Source of the DNA: Chengkuizengella marina
GTDB taxonomy: Bacteria; Bacillota; Bacilli; Paenibacillales; KCTC-33759
Length of the DNA: 64,000 bases
Assembly (NCBI RefSeq): GCF_009910845.1
Contig: NZ_SIJB01000030.1
Coordinates: 116,087-180,086, forward strand
Reading direction: 5' to 3'
The translations under genes were made by a program, and so were the position numbers. The notes beneath the pieces are model-generated. The model saw only the letters and a list, made by a program, of their open reading frames with translations, had not been told where the DNA came from and did not search any database. Shown one piece after another: positions 54,334 to 62,885 of the stretch (position 1 is the first letter of the stretch; the number at the start of each line of letters is the position of its first letter).

Positions 54334-55200
54334 ATGGCAAATGAACGAATAATTGTGACTGGTGGGAGTGGTAAGGCAGGTAAGTGGGTTATAAAAGACC
54401 TTGTTGAACATGGATATGATGTTCTGAATTTAGATTGGAAAAGACCTGAGGAAGAGCTTTGTCAAACCATTATTGTGGATTTAAATAACTTAGGTGAAGT
54501 TCAGAATGCTTTGGCTCAGTATAATACAAGAGAACACATTCCTGTGAAAGGAATCGTTCATTTTGCAGCTATTCCTCAAGCTTTTATTTATCCTAATGAT
54601 GTGACTTTTAGAAATAATGTAATGAATACATATAATATATTGGAAGCGGCTGCTAATCTAGGTATTGATAAAGTAGTACTTGCTTCAAGTGAATCTTCAT
54701 ATGGAATGGTATTTGCAAGTGAGTTTTTTGACCCTATGTATTTACCAGTAGATGAAGAACATCCACAAACCCCAGAAGACAGTTATGGATTATCAAAGGT
54801 AGTGAATGAAGTGACTGCACAAGCTTTTAACAGACGAACAGGTATGCAAGTTATCTCTCTTCGTTTAGGAAATATATTGGAGCCTTCTGATTATATTTGG
54901 CTTAGGGAAAGATTTGACAAACCTGAAGAACGTCTCCTCATTCTTTGGTCTTATATTGATGCACGTGATGTAGCAACAGCATGCCGATTATCTATTGAAA
55001 AAGATGATTTGGGAGTTCAAGAGTTAATTATTGCAGCAGACGATACATCTTCTGACATACCATCAAAGCAACTGATTGAGAGGTTTTTACCTGATGTAAA
55101 GGATATTCGATCAGCATTTAAAGACAGAGAAAGTTTATTATCCAACAAAAAGTTGAAACAAATTTTAGGATGGGAACAAAAGTATAGTTGGAAAGAGTAG
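54334..55200 (+). CDS. NAD-dependent epimerase/dehydratase (extended SDR)
   Basis: A 288-residue cytoplasmic enzyme. The NAD-binding GGSGKAGKWVI opens the protein, HFAAIP follows near 80, the catalytic Ser region is LASSESSYGMV and the active-site pair is YGLSK (Tyr, Lys) near 150. IDARDVATACRLSIE is a typical late SDR block. AGGAGGT 10 nt ahead of ATG 54334 rules out the in-frame ATG at 54295. The substrate is unknown; uronate or sugar dehydrogenase or epimerase activity is possible. It sits between the laminarinases and the GH94 operon, so it may act on a sugar released from glucan side groups. Confidence 0.82.
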   Translation: MANERIIVTGGSGKAGKWVIKDLVEHGYDVLNLDWKRPEEELCQTIIVDLNNLGEVQNALAQYNTREHIPVKGIVHFAAIPQAFIYPNDVTFRNNVMNTYNILEAAANLGIDKVVLASSESSYGMVFASEFFDPMYLPVDEEHPQTPEDSYGLSKVVNEVTAQAFNRRTGMQVISLRLGNILEPSDYIWLRERFDKPEERLLILWSYIDARDVATACRLSIEKDDLGVQELIIAADDTSSDIPSKQLIERFLPDVKDIRSAFKDRESLLSNKKLKQILGWEQKYSWKE

Positions 55201-55259
55201 GATGATGAGAACTTGTTCATCCGTGACAATTAGAAATGAATCAAACATACTAATATATT

Positions 55260-55307
55260 GAGGAAATCGTAGTCTTATAAAATAATTCTATGATTTCCTC
55301 TTTTTTT
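55260..55307. terminator. Terminator between convergent epimerase and mutarotase-like genes
   Basis: Thirteen-base arms GAGGAAATCGTAG and CTATGATTTCCTC (one mismatch), followed by eight T residues on the plus strand. Confidence 0.88.
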
Positions 55308-55352
55308 TATATACGATGTTTATGTTATTAAATTAAGTTTTCTGCATTTCAT

Positions 55353-56249
55353 TTATCTTTCGAAAAATTCGAAAGTACGAGACCAAGTCTGTGTTTCTCC
55401 AGGTTTTATATCAATATCAATAAATATTTCTGGTGAAACGACGTGAGTAGTACCCCAAATCGCAAACATACTGGGTGGGAATTCATTCTTCTCTCTCATA
55501 CCTACACCGCTTGGTTCATGAAATAGCTCCCATTTATGGTCTGTGTTGTTGTATCCTGTAGGACGGCAATAGAAAGGTTCAATGGGTTTCCGCCTCCAAC
55601 TTAATTCATGATCCTTAATCATCATAATATCTGGCAAATCATTGATTTGTGGTGTATAAGGTAACCTCAATTTGTAATCAGGACCAATGGGTTGATTATT
55701 GATGCCTATAAAGTTATGCACATATTCTTCAGTTTTAATCGATTTTGTCCCGACGTTTTTTAAGTTGTAGTGTATGGTTAAACTTTGATCGTTTAAGTCG
55801 ATGGTTTTTTCTATAGCAGCTGCATATCCCTGACAATTTATAGGCGATACCTTAAAGAGTATTTTACTTTCTTCTTCAAAGACTTCTATTCTATAGGGAG
55901 AGATAGGATAAGGTGAGTGGAATTGATATTCTTTCTTTTCAGTACGAGTAAGATTACCAATTCCTAACTTTGGAAATTGTTCACCTACATTTGTTTCTTC
56001 ATAACCTATGGGTGTAAATATCCCAAATTCGTTGCATATTCCTTGACCCTCTGTTCCTTTTTCAGGTGTGTAGGTTTCTGGTACGCAAAAAGTATGTTTA
56101 TTGTTTAATGTAACTTGTGTTATATAACCCGTCCAATCAAAGCGAGAGCCTTTTTGAAAGGCTCCCGGTTTTGCTATATTTATTTTTAGTTGATTATTTT
56201 GCAAAATGAATGAAGGAGGGTTAAAAAATTCATGTTTAGATAGACTCAT
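55353..56249 (-). CDS. Galactose-mutarotase-like (aldose 1-epimerase superfamily) protein
   Basis: A 298-residue soluble beta-sandwich protein of the galactose mutarotase-like superfamily. The visible pattern includes RFDWTGYITQVTLNNKHTFCVPE, GQGICNEFGIF, EKTIDLNDQSLTIHYNLKNVGTK and a late EIFIDIDIKPGETQTWSRTFEF, typical of sugar-binding beta-sandwich proteins in this group. The usual aldose 1-epimerase His/Asp/Glu set is not all obvious to me, so activity is uncertain. It begins 28 bp after the GH94 gene on the same strand, so both are one operon. It could speed anomer exchange of glucose or laminaribiose released in the cytoplasm. Confidence 0.7.
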   Translation of the reverse strand: MSLSKHEFFNPPSFILQNNQLKINIAKPGAFQKGSRFDWTGYITQVTLNNKHTFCVPETYTPEKGTEGQGICNEFGIFTPIGYEETNVGEQFPKLGIGNLTRTEKKEYQFHSPYPISPYRIEVFEEESKILFKVSPINCQGYAAAIEKTIDLNDQSLTIHYNLKNVGTKSIKTEEYVHNFIGINNQPIGPDYKLRLPYTPQINDLPDIMMIKDHELSWRRKPIEPFYCRPTGYNNTDHKWELFHEPSGVGMREKNEFPPSMFAIWGTTHVVSPEIFIDIDIKPGETQTWSRTFEFFER

Positions 56250-56277
56250 ATGAATGCTCCTTTCATTTATTAAAAGA

Positions 56278-59022
56278 TTAACCTAAAATAACCTCTAGGG
56301 TGTGGTTTTCATTTTCTGTAAGTCGGCTTATGAACTCACGGCTAATAATCACTGCTTTTTGTTTAGTTTCAAATGAAATCTCTTCACCATTTAAAGTAAT
56401 GGTTTGAATTTGATATTCCCCATATTCTAAGCCATTTTCATTTTTGTATATAATGTCTAAATGACGGTTTGCAAAATAGGAGAATACAGATGATTGGTTC
56501 TGATCATTAAACTGATTTAGAAGTAGTTTAGGTTCTAAAGATAAATCACCAAGTTTTCCTTTTACTCCAAACATCTCAGTTAGTACAGTAAGCAATAACC
56601 AACTTGCTGAACCCGTTAAGTAGTGGTACATGCCTCTGCCTTTTTCACTAATATATTCAGGTACGCCAGGATAAATACGACTAAGCTCAAAGTTTTTACT
56701 TAACTCGTAAATAGAGTTAAGTACATCATAACCTTCATGTGCAAATTGACGTTGGTACATTGCATTACTGTACATTACAGCCATATGGCTGAACATAGCT
56801 CCATTTTCTTTATGACCAAATGCAAAACCAAATCCTCGGCCAATGTTTTGTTGAATTTCCCCAAATTGTGAATTTAATCGATATCCAATTTTTTCATCTT
56901 TAAGATACTTCGTTACTGATTTTGATATTTTTTTCACTTGATCCTTAGTAGCCACTTCACCCATTACAGGAAATACTTGACCTGTTAGTGTCATACGAAC
57001 CCCATTTGTATGATTCCCTTCAACACGTTCAGCATCATTATTGTAATAACCATTAAACCATTCAAAACCTTCTTCATTTTTAATCCACTCATTTTGTCTT
57101 AAGTGGGTGATCATCCAATCGGCTTTGCTGTTTAAGTCAGCTGCTATATCTTTTATACTGACAGATATCTTATCTCCACTGATTTTGTGACTACAGCTTT
57201 CAAAGTATTGATTTAGACGTTGCAATTTTTGTTCAGCACTATCATAGTTGATAGGGTTTGAGATTGAATCCAATAAGATCATGATTTCTTTTGCAAGATG
57301 TAACTCCTCAGTACCTGTTTTTTCTTGAAGAGATAACAGCAGTTGACTCATCTCTTTTAAATTACTAGCATAAAGAGCTGTGAATGCAACACTTTCACCT
57401 AATTCAGGTGCTAAGTCAAAAGCATCATTCCAATCCGCACCTTCAAGTTTGATGTTATTATGTTTTCCTACATTGAAAAATTGCACAATATTTTGCAGTA
57501 ACATATGCTCAAAGATAGTGCCTTTATAAATATCACTATTTTCAGATTTAAGTAGGTTTCCTTGTTCAGGCTTCCATTGTAAATCTAAGTCCTTTGAACG
57601 TTTAATTTGTGTATCTTTAAAATAAGTTTGATTTTCTAATAAAAACTCGATGTCCCCACTTTGATTAATATATAACATTGTAGTTAAAAATGGCCATGCG
57701 CCATGATCCATCCAAACACGAGCAATATTGTTTCGATCTGCAACAAATTCACCTGGTTCAGAACCAATGATCGTAGCATTGCTTCCATCAATTCGTACCC
57801 CCGCAAAGTTGTTATACAATAAATCTTTTACTTTTTGTGGATCATCCATAATTAGAAGTGCTAGACAATCTTGCCATAAATCTCTCCATCCACGTCCACC
57901 TTTCCCGTAATCATGATGTGGCAGAAAAGAACATCCATATATTCTTCTTAAAATAGGTTGTAAAGTGACCCACTTCATCCATTTGTTGAAATCGATATCA
58001 CTAGTTTGAAAATTTAAATTGTTAAGTTTTTCTTTCCAATCTATTTTATTTTGTTCTAATAAAAGATCAAATTGCTCTTCTGAACAATATTTTTTGATGA
58101 TTTCACTTACATCCTTTAATCGGTTGTCTGTAATCATAAGTGCAACAATGTAGGACTTGGATTCCCCTGGTTTTAATGTTATCGTATTAAACTTTAGTGC
58201 TCCTATTGCTTCATATCCTTCTATTGTTTCACCAGCATTTGATTGTGGTGATGCATTTTTCACAATGACTTCAGGCCAGTCTAGGTTTCCACCTTCTCCT
58301 ATAAAATCTTCAACAACCGGGAAGAAACCTGTCGGTGCTTCTCCATTACCTTCAGAGCCAAAAACACTATAAGTTACATGATTTATTTTGTGCCCTCTTT
58401 CATCAAATGAAAGTGTAGGTTGTACTTCAATACCGTATGTTGAAGTATATATACGATGAAGTAAAGAGGTAACGTGACGATGATCACGAATATCATCAGC
58501 AGACCTTGCATAAAGAGGAATAGCTGCTGTAGGTGTTACTGTTAAATTTTGATCACTAGTGTTTGATAATTGAACTTTTAAAAGTTCAACTTGATCTTCA
58601 TTTGCAGGTACAAAACTAGTGCATACTGCTTTAATTCCCATTGTTTTATTTTCACGAATGACTTTATGCCATAATAACCCTGCCTCTAAATGAACTTCTT
58701 CTTTCTCTTCTTGATTAAAGTTAAGGCTTATCTGTTTTGCAGAATTACCTGTTGCAGACCAAACCTCTTTTCCCTCAATATGAACCCAAAAATTTCTGGC
58801 TGCACGGGAATTATGCAAATCCTCTGCTGAAACGGGAGCCATTAAAAACGTATTTTGACTCGTTTTTATATCACCATGTAAAGTAGGTGTGATGGCCGAC
58901 ATCATACCAGCTTCGTTTACTAAAGGGAAATACAAATAGCTTGATTTTTGTGGGTTGCTTATAGCAAAAGTACTATCTTCATCAATAAACTTCCAACCTG
59001 AAGATTTGTTTTCATTTTTCAT
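56278..59022 (-). CDS. GH94 glycoside phosphorylase, probable laminaribiose phosphorylase
   Basis: A 914-residue cytoplasmic enzyme of GH94. The N-terminal beta-sandwich includes SSYLYFPLVNEAGMMSAITPTLHGD; the (alpha/alpha)6 core has GKGGRGWRDLWQDCLALL, LEGADWNDAFDLAPELGESVAF (Asp533 in WND is the expected general acid) and GYDVLNSIYELSKNFELSRIYPGVPEYIS near the phosphate site. Length and N-terminus resemble the laminaribiose phosphorylase of Paenibacillus (about 910 residues), and the laminarin-type context agrees. Cellobiose or other disaccharide specificity cannot be excluded. The ATG at 59031 directly touches AAAGGA, so the ATG at 59022 is the better start. The mutarotase-like gene follows. 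Confidence 0.88.
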   Translation of the reverse strand: MKNENKSSGWKFIDEDSTFAISNPQKSSYLYFPLVNEAGMMSAITPTLHGDIKTSQNTFLMAPVSAEDLHNSRAARNFWVHIEGKEVWSATGNSAKQISLNFNQEEKEEVHLEAGLLWHKVIRENKTMGIKAVCTSFVPANEDQVELLKVQLSNTSDQNLTVTPTAAIPLYARSADDIRDHRHVTSLLHRIYTSTYGIEVQPTLSFDERGHKINHVTYSVFGSEGNGEAPTGFFPVVEDFIGEGGNLDWPEVIVKNASPQSNAGETIEGYEAIGALKFNTITLKPGESKSYIVALMITDNRLKDVSEIIKKYCSEEQFDLLLEQNKIDWKEKLNNLNFQTSDIDFNKWMKWVTLQPILRRIYGCSFLPHHDYGKGGRGWRDLWQDCLALLIMDDPQKVKDLLYNNFAGVRIDGSNATIIGSEPGEFVADRNNIARVWMDHGAWPFLTTMLYINQSGDIEFLLENQTYFKDTQIKRSKDLDLQWKPEQGNLLKSENSDIYKGTIFEHMLLQNIVQFFNVGKHNNIKLEGADWNDAFDLAPELGESVAFTALYASNLKEMSQLLLSLQEKTGTEELHLAKEIMILLDSISNPINYDSAEQKLQRLNQYFESCSHKISGDKISVSIKDIAADLNSKADWMITHLRQNEWIKNEEGFEWFNGYYNNDAERVEGNHTNGVRMTLTGQVFPVMGEVATKDQVKKISKSVTKYLKDEKIGYRLNSQFGEIQQNIGRGFGFAFGHKENGAMFSHMAVMYSNAMYQRQFAHEGYDVLNSIYELSKNFELSRIYPGVPEYISEKGRGMYHYLTGSASWLLLTVLTEMFGVKGKLGDLSLEPKLLLNQFNDQNQSSVFSYFANRHLDIIYKNENGLEYGEYQIQTITLNGEEISFETKQKAVIISREFISRLTENENHTLEVILG

Positions 59023-59170
59023 TGTTGACATTCCTTTCTTTTAAAATTTTATCTTTTAATTCATTTCACTAACTCTCAATTTACTATACTAAGTTTAGAA
59101 AGTCCATTTGAGATGAGTGTATATCATATAGTTTTCATAACTTATTGTACATTTTTCATCTAGATGTGAA

Positions 59171-59201
59171 ATATACAACAAAAATATGAGGATTACCATA
59201 T
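59171..59201 (+). promoter_or_regulatory. Shared motif copy 1 in the GH94 / binding-protein divergent region
   Basis: The core ATATACAA, AAATATGAG and ATTACCATAT recurs at 59328 and 62785. An inverted repeat TTTCA...TGAAA lies just upstream (59152-59169). The motif points toward the binding-protein gene, 266 bp away, but could also serve the GH94 gene on the other strand, 149 bp away. It may bind the YesN-type regulator; this is inference. Confidence 0.55.
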
Positions 59202-59298
59202 GTTAAGATTATTTCACTTATATATTTGAAATGAAAAGAATGAATAATGAATAAATTTCTTTACTTATACAATACTATGAAAAGGTAAATTATCATTT

Positions 59299-59384
59299 TG
59301 TGAACATTTTTCACATAGAGGTGAAAAATATACAAGAAATATAAGAATGACCGCATAGTATTGTGAAATCGAATCCACTATACT
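59299..59384 (+). promoter_or_regulatory. Promoter region of the ABC binding-protein gene: operator repeat, shared motif, cre and -10
   Basis: In order: inverted repeat TTTTCAC-N6-GTGAAAA (59308-59327), shared motif copy 2 (59328-59357), a cre-like TGAAATCGAATCCA (59364-59377; 12 of 14 matches) and a -10 box TATACT (59379-59384). No good -35 box is present where expected, which fits an activator-dependent promoter. The 65 bp from 59299 resemble the 65 bp from 59146. Confidence 0.6.
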
Positions 59385-59436
59385 TTTAGTAGGACGTATT
59401 TCACGTTCCAAGATTAATCAAAAGGGGGATTTTTAA

Positions 59437-60744
59437 ATGAAAAGGTTTGGTTTAATTTTAATGAGTCTAATGCTTTTATTCTCATTTGCATTGGCAGCTT
59501 GTGCTACTGATGAAGGCGGTGAAGGTACAACTGATGAAGGGAATGGAACAACGACTCCAGAACCAGATGATGAGGTAATAGAACTTACTTTCCAAAACAT
59601 TCCTAACACTGGTTTGGATGTATTAGTTGAACAGTATCAATCAGAAAATCCTAATATTAAAATCAACTATCAGGAAGCTGAATTTGCAGACCACCATAAT
59701 GGTTTAGTGACTGCTATGGCAGCAGGATCTGGGATTCCTGATATCGCATTTGTGGAAATTGGATTCTTAGAAACTTTTAAAGGTCAACAAAACAACTTTA
59801 CAAACCTATATGATTTAGGTGCGAAAGATGCTACGGGTGATTACTTAGACTGGAAAATCAAACAAGCTGAAAATGCGGATGGTTCTTTCTTGTTTGGATT
59901 ACCAACAGATATCGGTCCAATGGCAATGGCTTACCGTACAGATATCTTTGAACAAGCAGGTCTTCCAACAGATCCGGATGAAGTTTCTGCTTTAATTACA
60001 GACTGGGAAAAATTTGTTGAAGTAGGTAAAACAGTGCTAGAGAAAACTGGAAAGCCAATGACAGACTCAGGCGGAACCATTTATGACACGATGGTTGGTC
60101 AATTAACTGAAGTTTATTTTGATGAAAACAATGAATTGTTATTAGAAACAAACGCGGGTGTTAAAGAAGCATACGATAGAGCTACGGCAATGGTAGAAGC
60201 AGGCATTACAGCAAAAGTGGGACAATGGTCTCCAGAATGGAATGCTGGCATTAATGATGGTGGATTCGCTACGTTGATGGCACCAGCTTGGATGATGAAT
60301 TACATGAAGAGCAGTGCACCAGATGGTGCTGGAAACTGGAATATCGCACAAATGCCAGTTGCGTCAGGTAACTGGGGTGGATCTTTCTTAACGATCCCAG
60401 CAGCATCCGAACATCCACAAGCAGCATATGATTTCATTGAGTGGTTGTTAAGTGTAGATAATCAATATGAAATCTTTAAAGCAACGGGTAATTTCCCTTC
60501 TACACCTGGAATTTACGATAAGCCAGAAATTCAAGACTGGACAGATGAGTACTTCCAAGGAGCTCCAGTAGGACAAATTTATGCAGAAGCTGCAGAGAAA
60601 GTGGTTCCAGTATACTTTGGTCCTGATCATCAAACAGTGAACACTGCAGTTAAAGATGCAATTAACAACGTTGAAAACAATGATGCAGATCCACAAGCAG
60701 AGTGGGATGCGGCTATTGAACGTGTAAATCGCGAATTAAGATAA
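59437..60744 (+). CDS. ABC transporter sugar-binding lipoprotein (laminari-oligosaccharide type)
   Basis: A 435-residue family 1 solute-binding lipoprotein. Signal peptide with lipobox Cys22 (LAAC), then an acidic Gly/Thr/Glu linker to about residue 45 and a two-lobed binding domain. Blocks: NIPNTGLDVLVEQYQSENPNIKINYQEAEFADHHNGLV, FLFGLPTDIGPMAMAYRTDIFEQAGLPTD, SGNWGGSFLTIPAASEHPQAAYDFIEWLL. AAGGGGG lies before the ATG. Two permease genes follow. It is nearly identical to the gene at 62886 over the binding domain and paralogous to the lipoprotein in the sensor cassette. The ligand is inferred from the GH16/GH94/GH161 context. Confidence 0.93.
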   Translation: MKRFGLILMSLMLLFSFALAACATDEGGEGTTDEGNGTTTPEPDDEVIELTFQNIPNTGLDVLVEQYQSENPNIKINYQEAEFADHHNGLVTAMAAGSGIPDIAFVEIGFLETFKGQQNNFTNLYDLGAKDATGDYLDWKIKQAENADGSFLFGLPTDIGPMAMAYRTDIFEQAGLPTDPDEVSALITDWEKFVEVGKTVLEKTGKPMTDSGGTIYDTMVGQLTEVYFDENNELLLETNAGVKEAYDRATAMVEAGITAKVGQWSPEWNAGINDGGFATLMAPAWMMNYMKSSAPDGAGNWNIAQMPVASGNWGGSFLTIPAASEHPQAAYDFIEWLLSVDNQYEIFKATGNFPSTPGIYDKPEIQDWTDEYFQGAPVGQIYAEAAEKVVPVYFGPDHQTVNTAVKDAINNVENNDADPQAEWDAAIERVNRELR

Positions 60745-60775
60745 TAAATATATTAGAACAATATAAGTAAAATGG

Positions 60776-60806
60776 CACGCGCTGATCATATGTTGATCAG
60801 CGCGTG
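60776..60806 (+). other. Intercistronic stem-loop between binding protein and permease
   Basis: Perfect 13-bp arms CACGCGCTGATCA (60776-60788) and TGATCAGCGCGTG (60794-60806) with a 5-nt loop and no T run. Hairpins at this place in binding-protein operons usually protect the upstream mRNA and lower permease expression. The stem is unusually GC-rich for this region. Confidence 0.8.
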
Positions 60807-60857
60807 TATAATCTGGATAGGATTTTCCATATTTTATGGTAGGAGGAGGTCATAGCA

Positions 60858-61778
60858 ATGAGTACTAAATCCAATAAAAAACCTCGTTTTAAATATGGTT
60901 CACAAGCAAGTAGGGATGCATTATCAGGTTATTTATATGTAGCTCCATTTTTTATTTTGTTTCTAACGTTTGGTATATTTCCGATTTTTTATAACTTGTA
61001 TATCTCTTTATTTAGTTGGAAATTATTTGGAGCTGAGCCTGAGTTTATCGGTTTACAAAACTATGTATGGTTATTAACGGATGATCCAACATTTATTAAA
61101 GCAGTAGTGAATACTTTTTCCATTTGGATTATTTCTACTTTACCTCAACTATTTATCGCTTTAGTGCTTGCTTATGTATTAAACCAAGGTTTTGTGAAAA
61201 TGAAGGATATGTTTCGAATGGCCATTTTTATGCCATTTATCACATCCATTTTAGCAGTAACGATTATTTTTAATTCTTTATTTTCAAGAGATTTTGGTTT
61301 AATTAACTTTATTTTAGGCACCGCAGGATTAGATTGGAAGATTGATCGTTTCTTATCTCATATAGCCATTGCTACGATGGTCAACTGGAGATGGGTTGGT
61401 TATAATACGATCATTTACATGGCAGGATTACAAACGATCGGTAAGGATTTATATGAAGCCGCAACAATAGATGGAGCAAATAAAATCCAGCAGTTTTTCT
61501 ATATCACAATTCCACAGCTTCGTCCCATTATTCTCTTTACGATCATCATGTCCTCTATCGGAGGCATGTCATTATTTATAGAACCATTGGTTTTCTTAGA
61601 TTTAAGAGGTGGATCACACAATCAAGGTTTGACCATGTTCTTATACTTATATGAAACCGCATTTGGAACTAAATATAATGTTGGATATTCTGCAGCTATT
61701 TCTTGGGTCATGTTTGTCATTGTGGTTATGTTTGCATTGTTGAATTGGTTCATTACTACGAAAGTTATTAAGGATTAG
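60858..61778 (+). CDS. ABC sugar transporter permease 1 (MalF/UgpA type)
   Basis: A 306-residue inner-membrane permease with six spans. The EAA loop that contacts the ATPase is YEAATIDGANKIQQFFYITIPQLRPI near residue 200. The N-terminus (SGYLYVAPFFILFLTFGIFPIFYNLYISLF) is typical of the MalF/LacF group. AGGAGGAGGT precedes the ATG. It pairs with the permease 16 bp downstream. No ATPase gene is in the operon; in related bacteria a shared MsmX-type ATPase serves many such importers. Confidence 0.94.
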   Translation: MSTKSNKKPRFKYGSQASRDALSGYLYVAPFFILFLTFGIFPIFYNLYISLFSWKLFGAEPEFIGLQNYVWLLTDDPTFIKAVVNTFSIWIISTLPQLFIALVLAYVLNQGFVKMKDMFRMAIFMPFITSILAVTIIFNSLFSRDFGLINFILGTAGLDWKIDRFLSHIAIATMVNWRWVGYNTIIYMAGLQTIGKDLYEAATIDGANKIQQFFYITIPQLRPIILFTIIMSSIGGMSLFIEPLVFLDLRGGSHNQGLTMFLYLYETAFGTKYNVGYSAAISWVMFVIVVMFALLNWFITTKVIKD

Positions 61779-61793
61779 AGGGGATGAGAAGTC

Positions 61794-62615
61794 ATGAAAA
61801 ATAGAACAGGACGTCTTATATCGTATATATTTTTAATAATCTCATCTTTAGTTTCAATATTCCCATTTTATTGGATGTTTGCTATAAGCACAAATACAAC
61901 GGCGGCAGCCAATAAGTTCCCACCAAAAGTTATTCCAGGTGATCAGTTTTTTACAAATGTTCAAAACGCTTGGGAAAACGCAGATTTTATTACGGCTCTA
62001 TTTAACACTTTAATCGTTGCAGGAACAATTACGATATCCCAGTTATTTTTCTGTTCGCTTGCTGCTTTTGCACTAGCTAGATTAGAGTTTAAAGGACGAA
62101 AGTTAATATTCTTATTAATTGTAAGTACGATGTTATTACCACCAGCTAGTCCGATTCCACTTTACATGATCGTAAGTAAATTTGACTGGATCAATAGTTT
62201 ATATGCCGTTATTATCCCATTCTTAGTGGGAGCATTTGGTGTATTTCTAATGAAGCAATTCATAGAATCCTCCATACATCCGGAACTAATTGAATCAGCT
62301 AAAATGGACGGAGCTAGAAATTTTCAAACGTATTACCGAATTGTTTTACCAATCCTAAAACCTGGGTTAGCTACACTAGCTATTATTACATTTATGGGGG
62401 TTTGGAATGATTTTGTATGGCCATCGATTGTATTGAAAGAGCAATCTGTACAAACATTACAGCTAGCTGTTCGAGGGTTACAGAATGCATATAACCGGGA
62501 TACAGCATTAATCGTAACAGGTGCATTTATTACAACATTACCACTTCTTGCTATTTTCATTCCATTTAGTCGACAATTTATTGCTGGTTTAGCGGAAGGA
62601 TCTGTAAAGGGGTAA
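61794..62615 (+). CDS. ABC sugar transporter permease 2 (MalG/UgpE type)
   Basis: A 273-residue permease with six spans, partner of permease 1. The EAA loop is ESAKMDGARNFQTYYRIVLPILKPGL near residue 170. The C-terminus RQFIAGLAEGSVKG is standard for the MalG group. GGGGATGAG overlaps the end of the previous gene region and sets the ATG. A strong terminator after it closes the importer operon before a second binding-protein gene. Confidence 0.94.
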   Translation: MKNRTGRLISYIFLIISSLVSIFPFYWMFAISTNTTAAANKFPPKVIPGDQFFTNVQNAWENADFITALFNTLIVAGTITISQLFFCSLAAFALARLEFKGRKLIFLLIVSTMLLPPASPIPLYMIVSKFDWINSLYAVIIPFLVGAFGVFLMKQFIESSIHPELIESAKMDGARNFQTYYRIVLPILKPGLATLAIITFMGVWNDFVWPSIVLKEQSVQTLQLAVRGLQNAYNRDTALIVTGAFITTLPLLAIFIPFSRQFIAGLAEGSVKG

Positions 62616-62676
62616 TATATTATTGTTTGTGAACATATTTAATATTTAAGAGGTATCTATTAAACTTATAATCTGA

Positions 62677-62707
62677 CCTTGATTACATATTGTAATCAAG
62701 GTTTTTT
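62677..62707 (+). terminator. Terminator of the importer operon
   Basis: Perfect 11-bp arms CCTTGATTACA and TGTAATCAAGG with a 3-nt loop, followed by six T residues. Confidence 0.93.
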
Positions 62708-62784
62708 ATTTATGAAAACAAGTAATTTTATAAAATAACACATTTTCAATCCATTAATAAACTGAATATTTAAATAAATGAGAT

Positions 62785-62841
62785 ATATACAAAAAATATG
62801 AGAATCACCATATATCAATATGAAATCGCTTCCATTATAAT
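62785..62841 (+). promoter_or_regulatory. Promoter of the second binding-protein gene: shared motif, cre and -10
   Basis: Shared motif copy 3 (62785-62813), cre-like TGAAATCGCTTCCA (62821-62834; 13 of 14 matches) and -10 TATAAT (62836-62841) have the same spacing as before the first binding-protein gene, and both are followed by TTTAGTAGG. The upstream inverted repeat seen in the first promoter is missing here. Confidence 0.62.
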
Positions 62842-62885
62842 TTTAGTAGGGCGTAATAAACGTTCAAAAAAAGGGGGATTTTTAA

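Noticed and set aside
60142..60351. Antisense frames opposite the binding-protein genes (also near 63600)
   Set aside because: The same antisense frame appears in both gene copies only because the genes are duplicates; no ribosome site or plausible protein.
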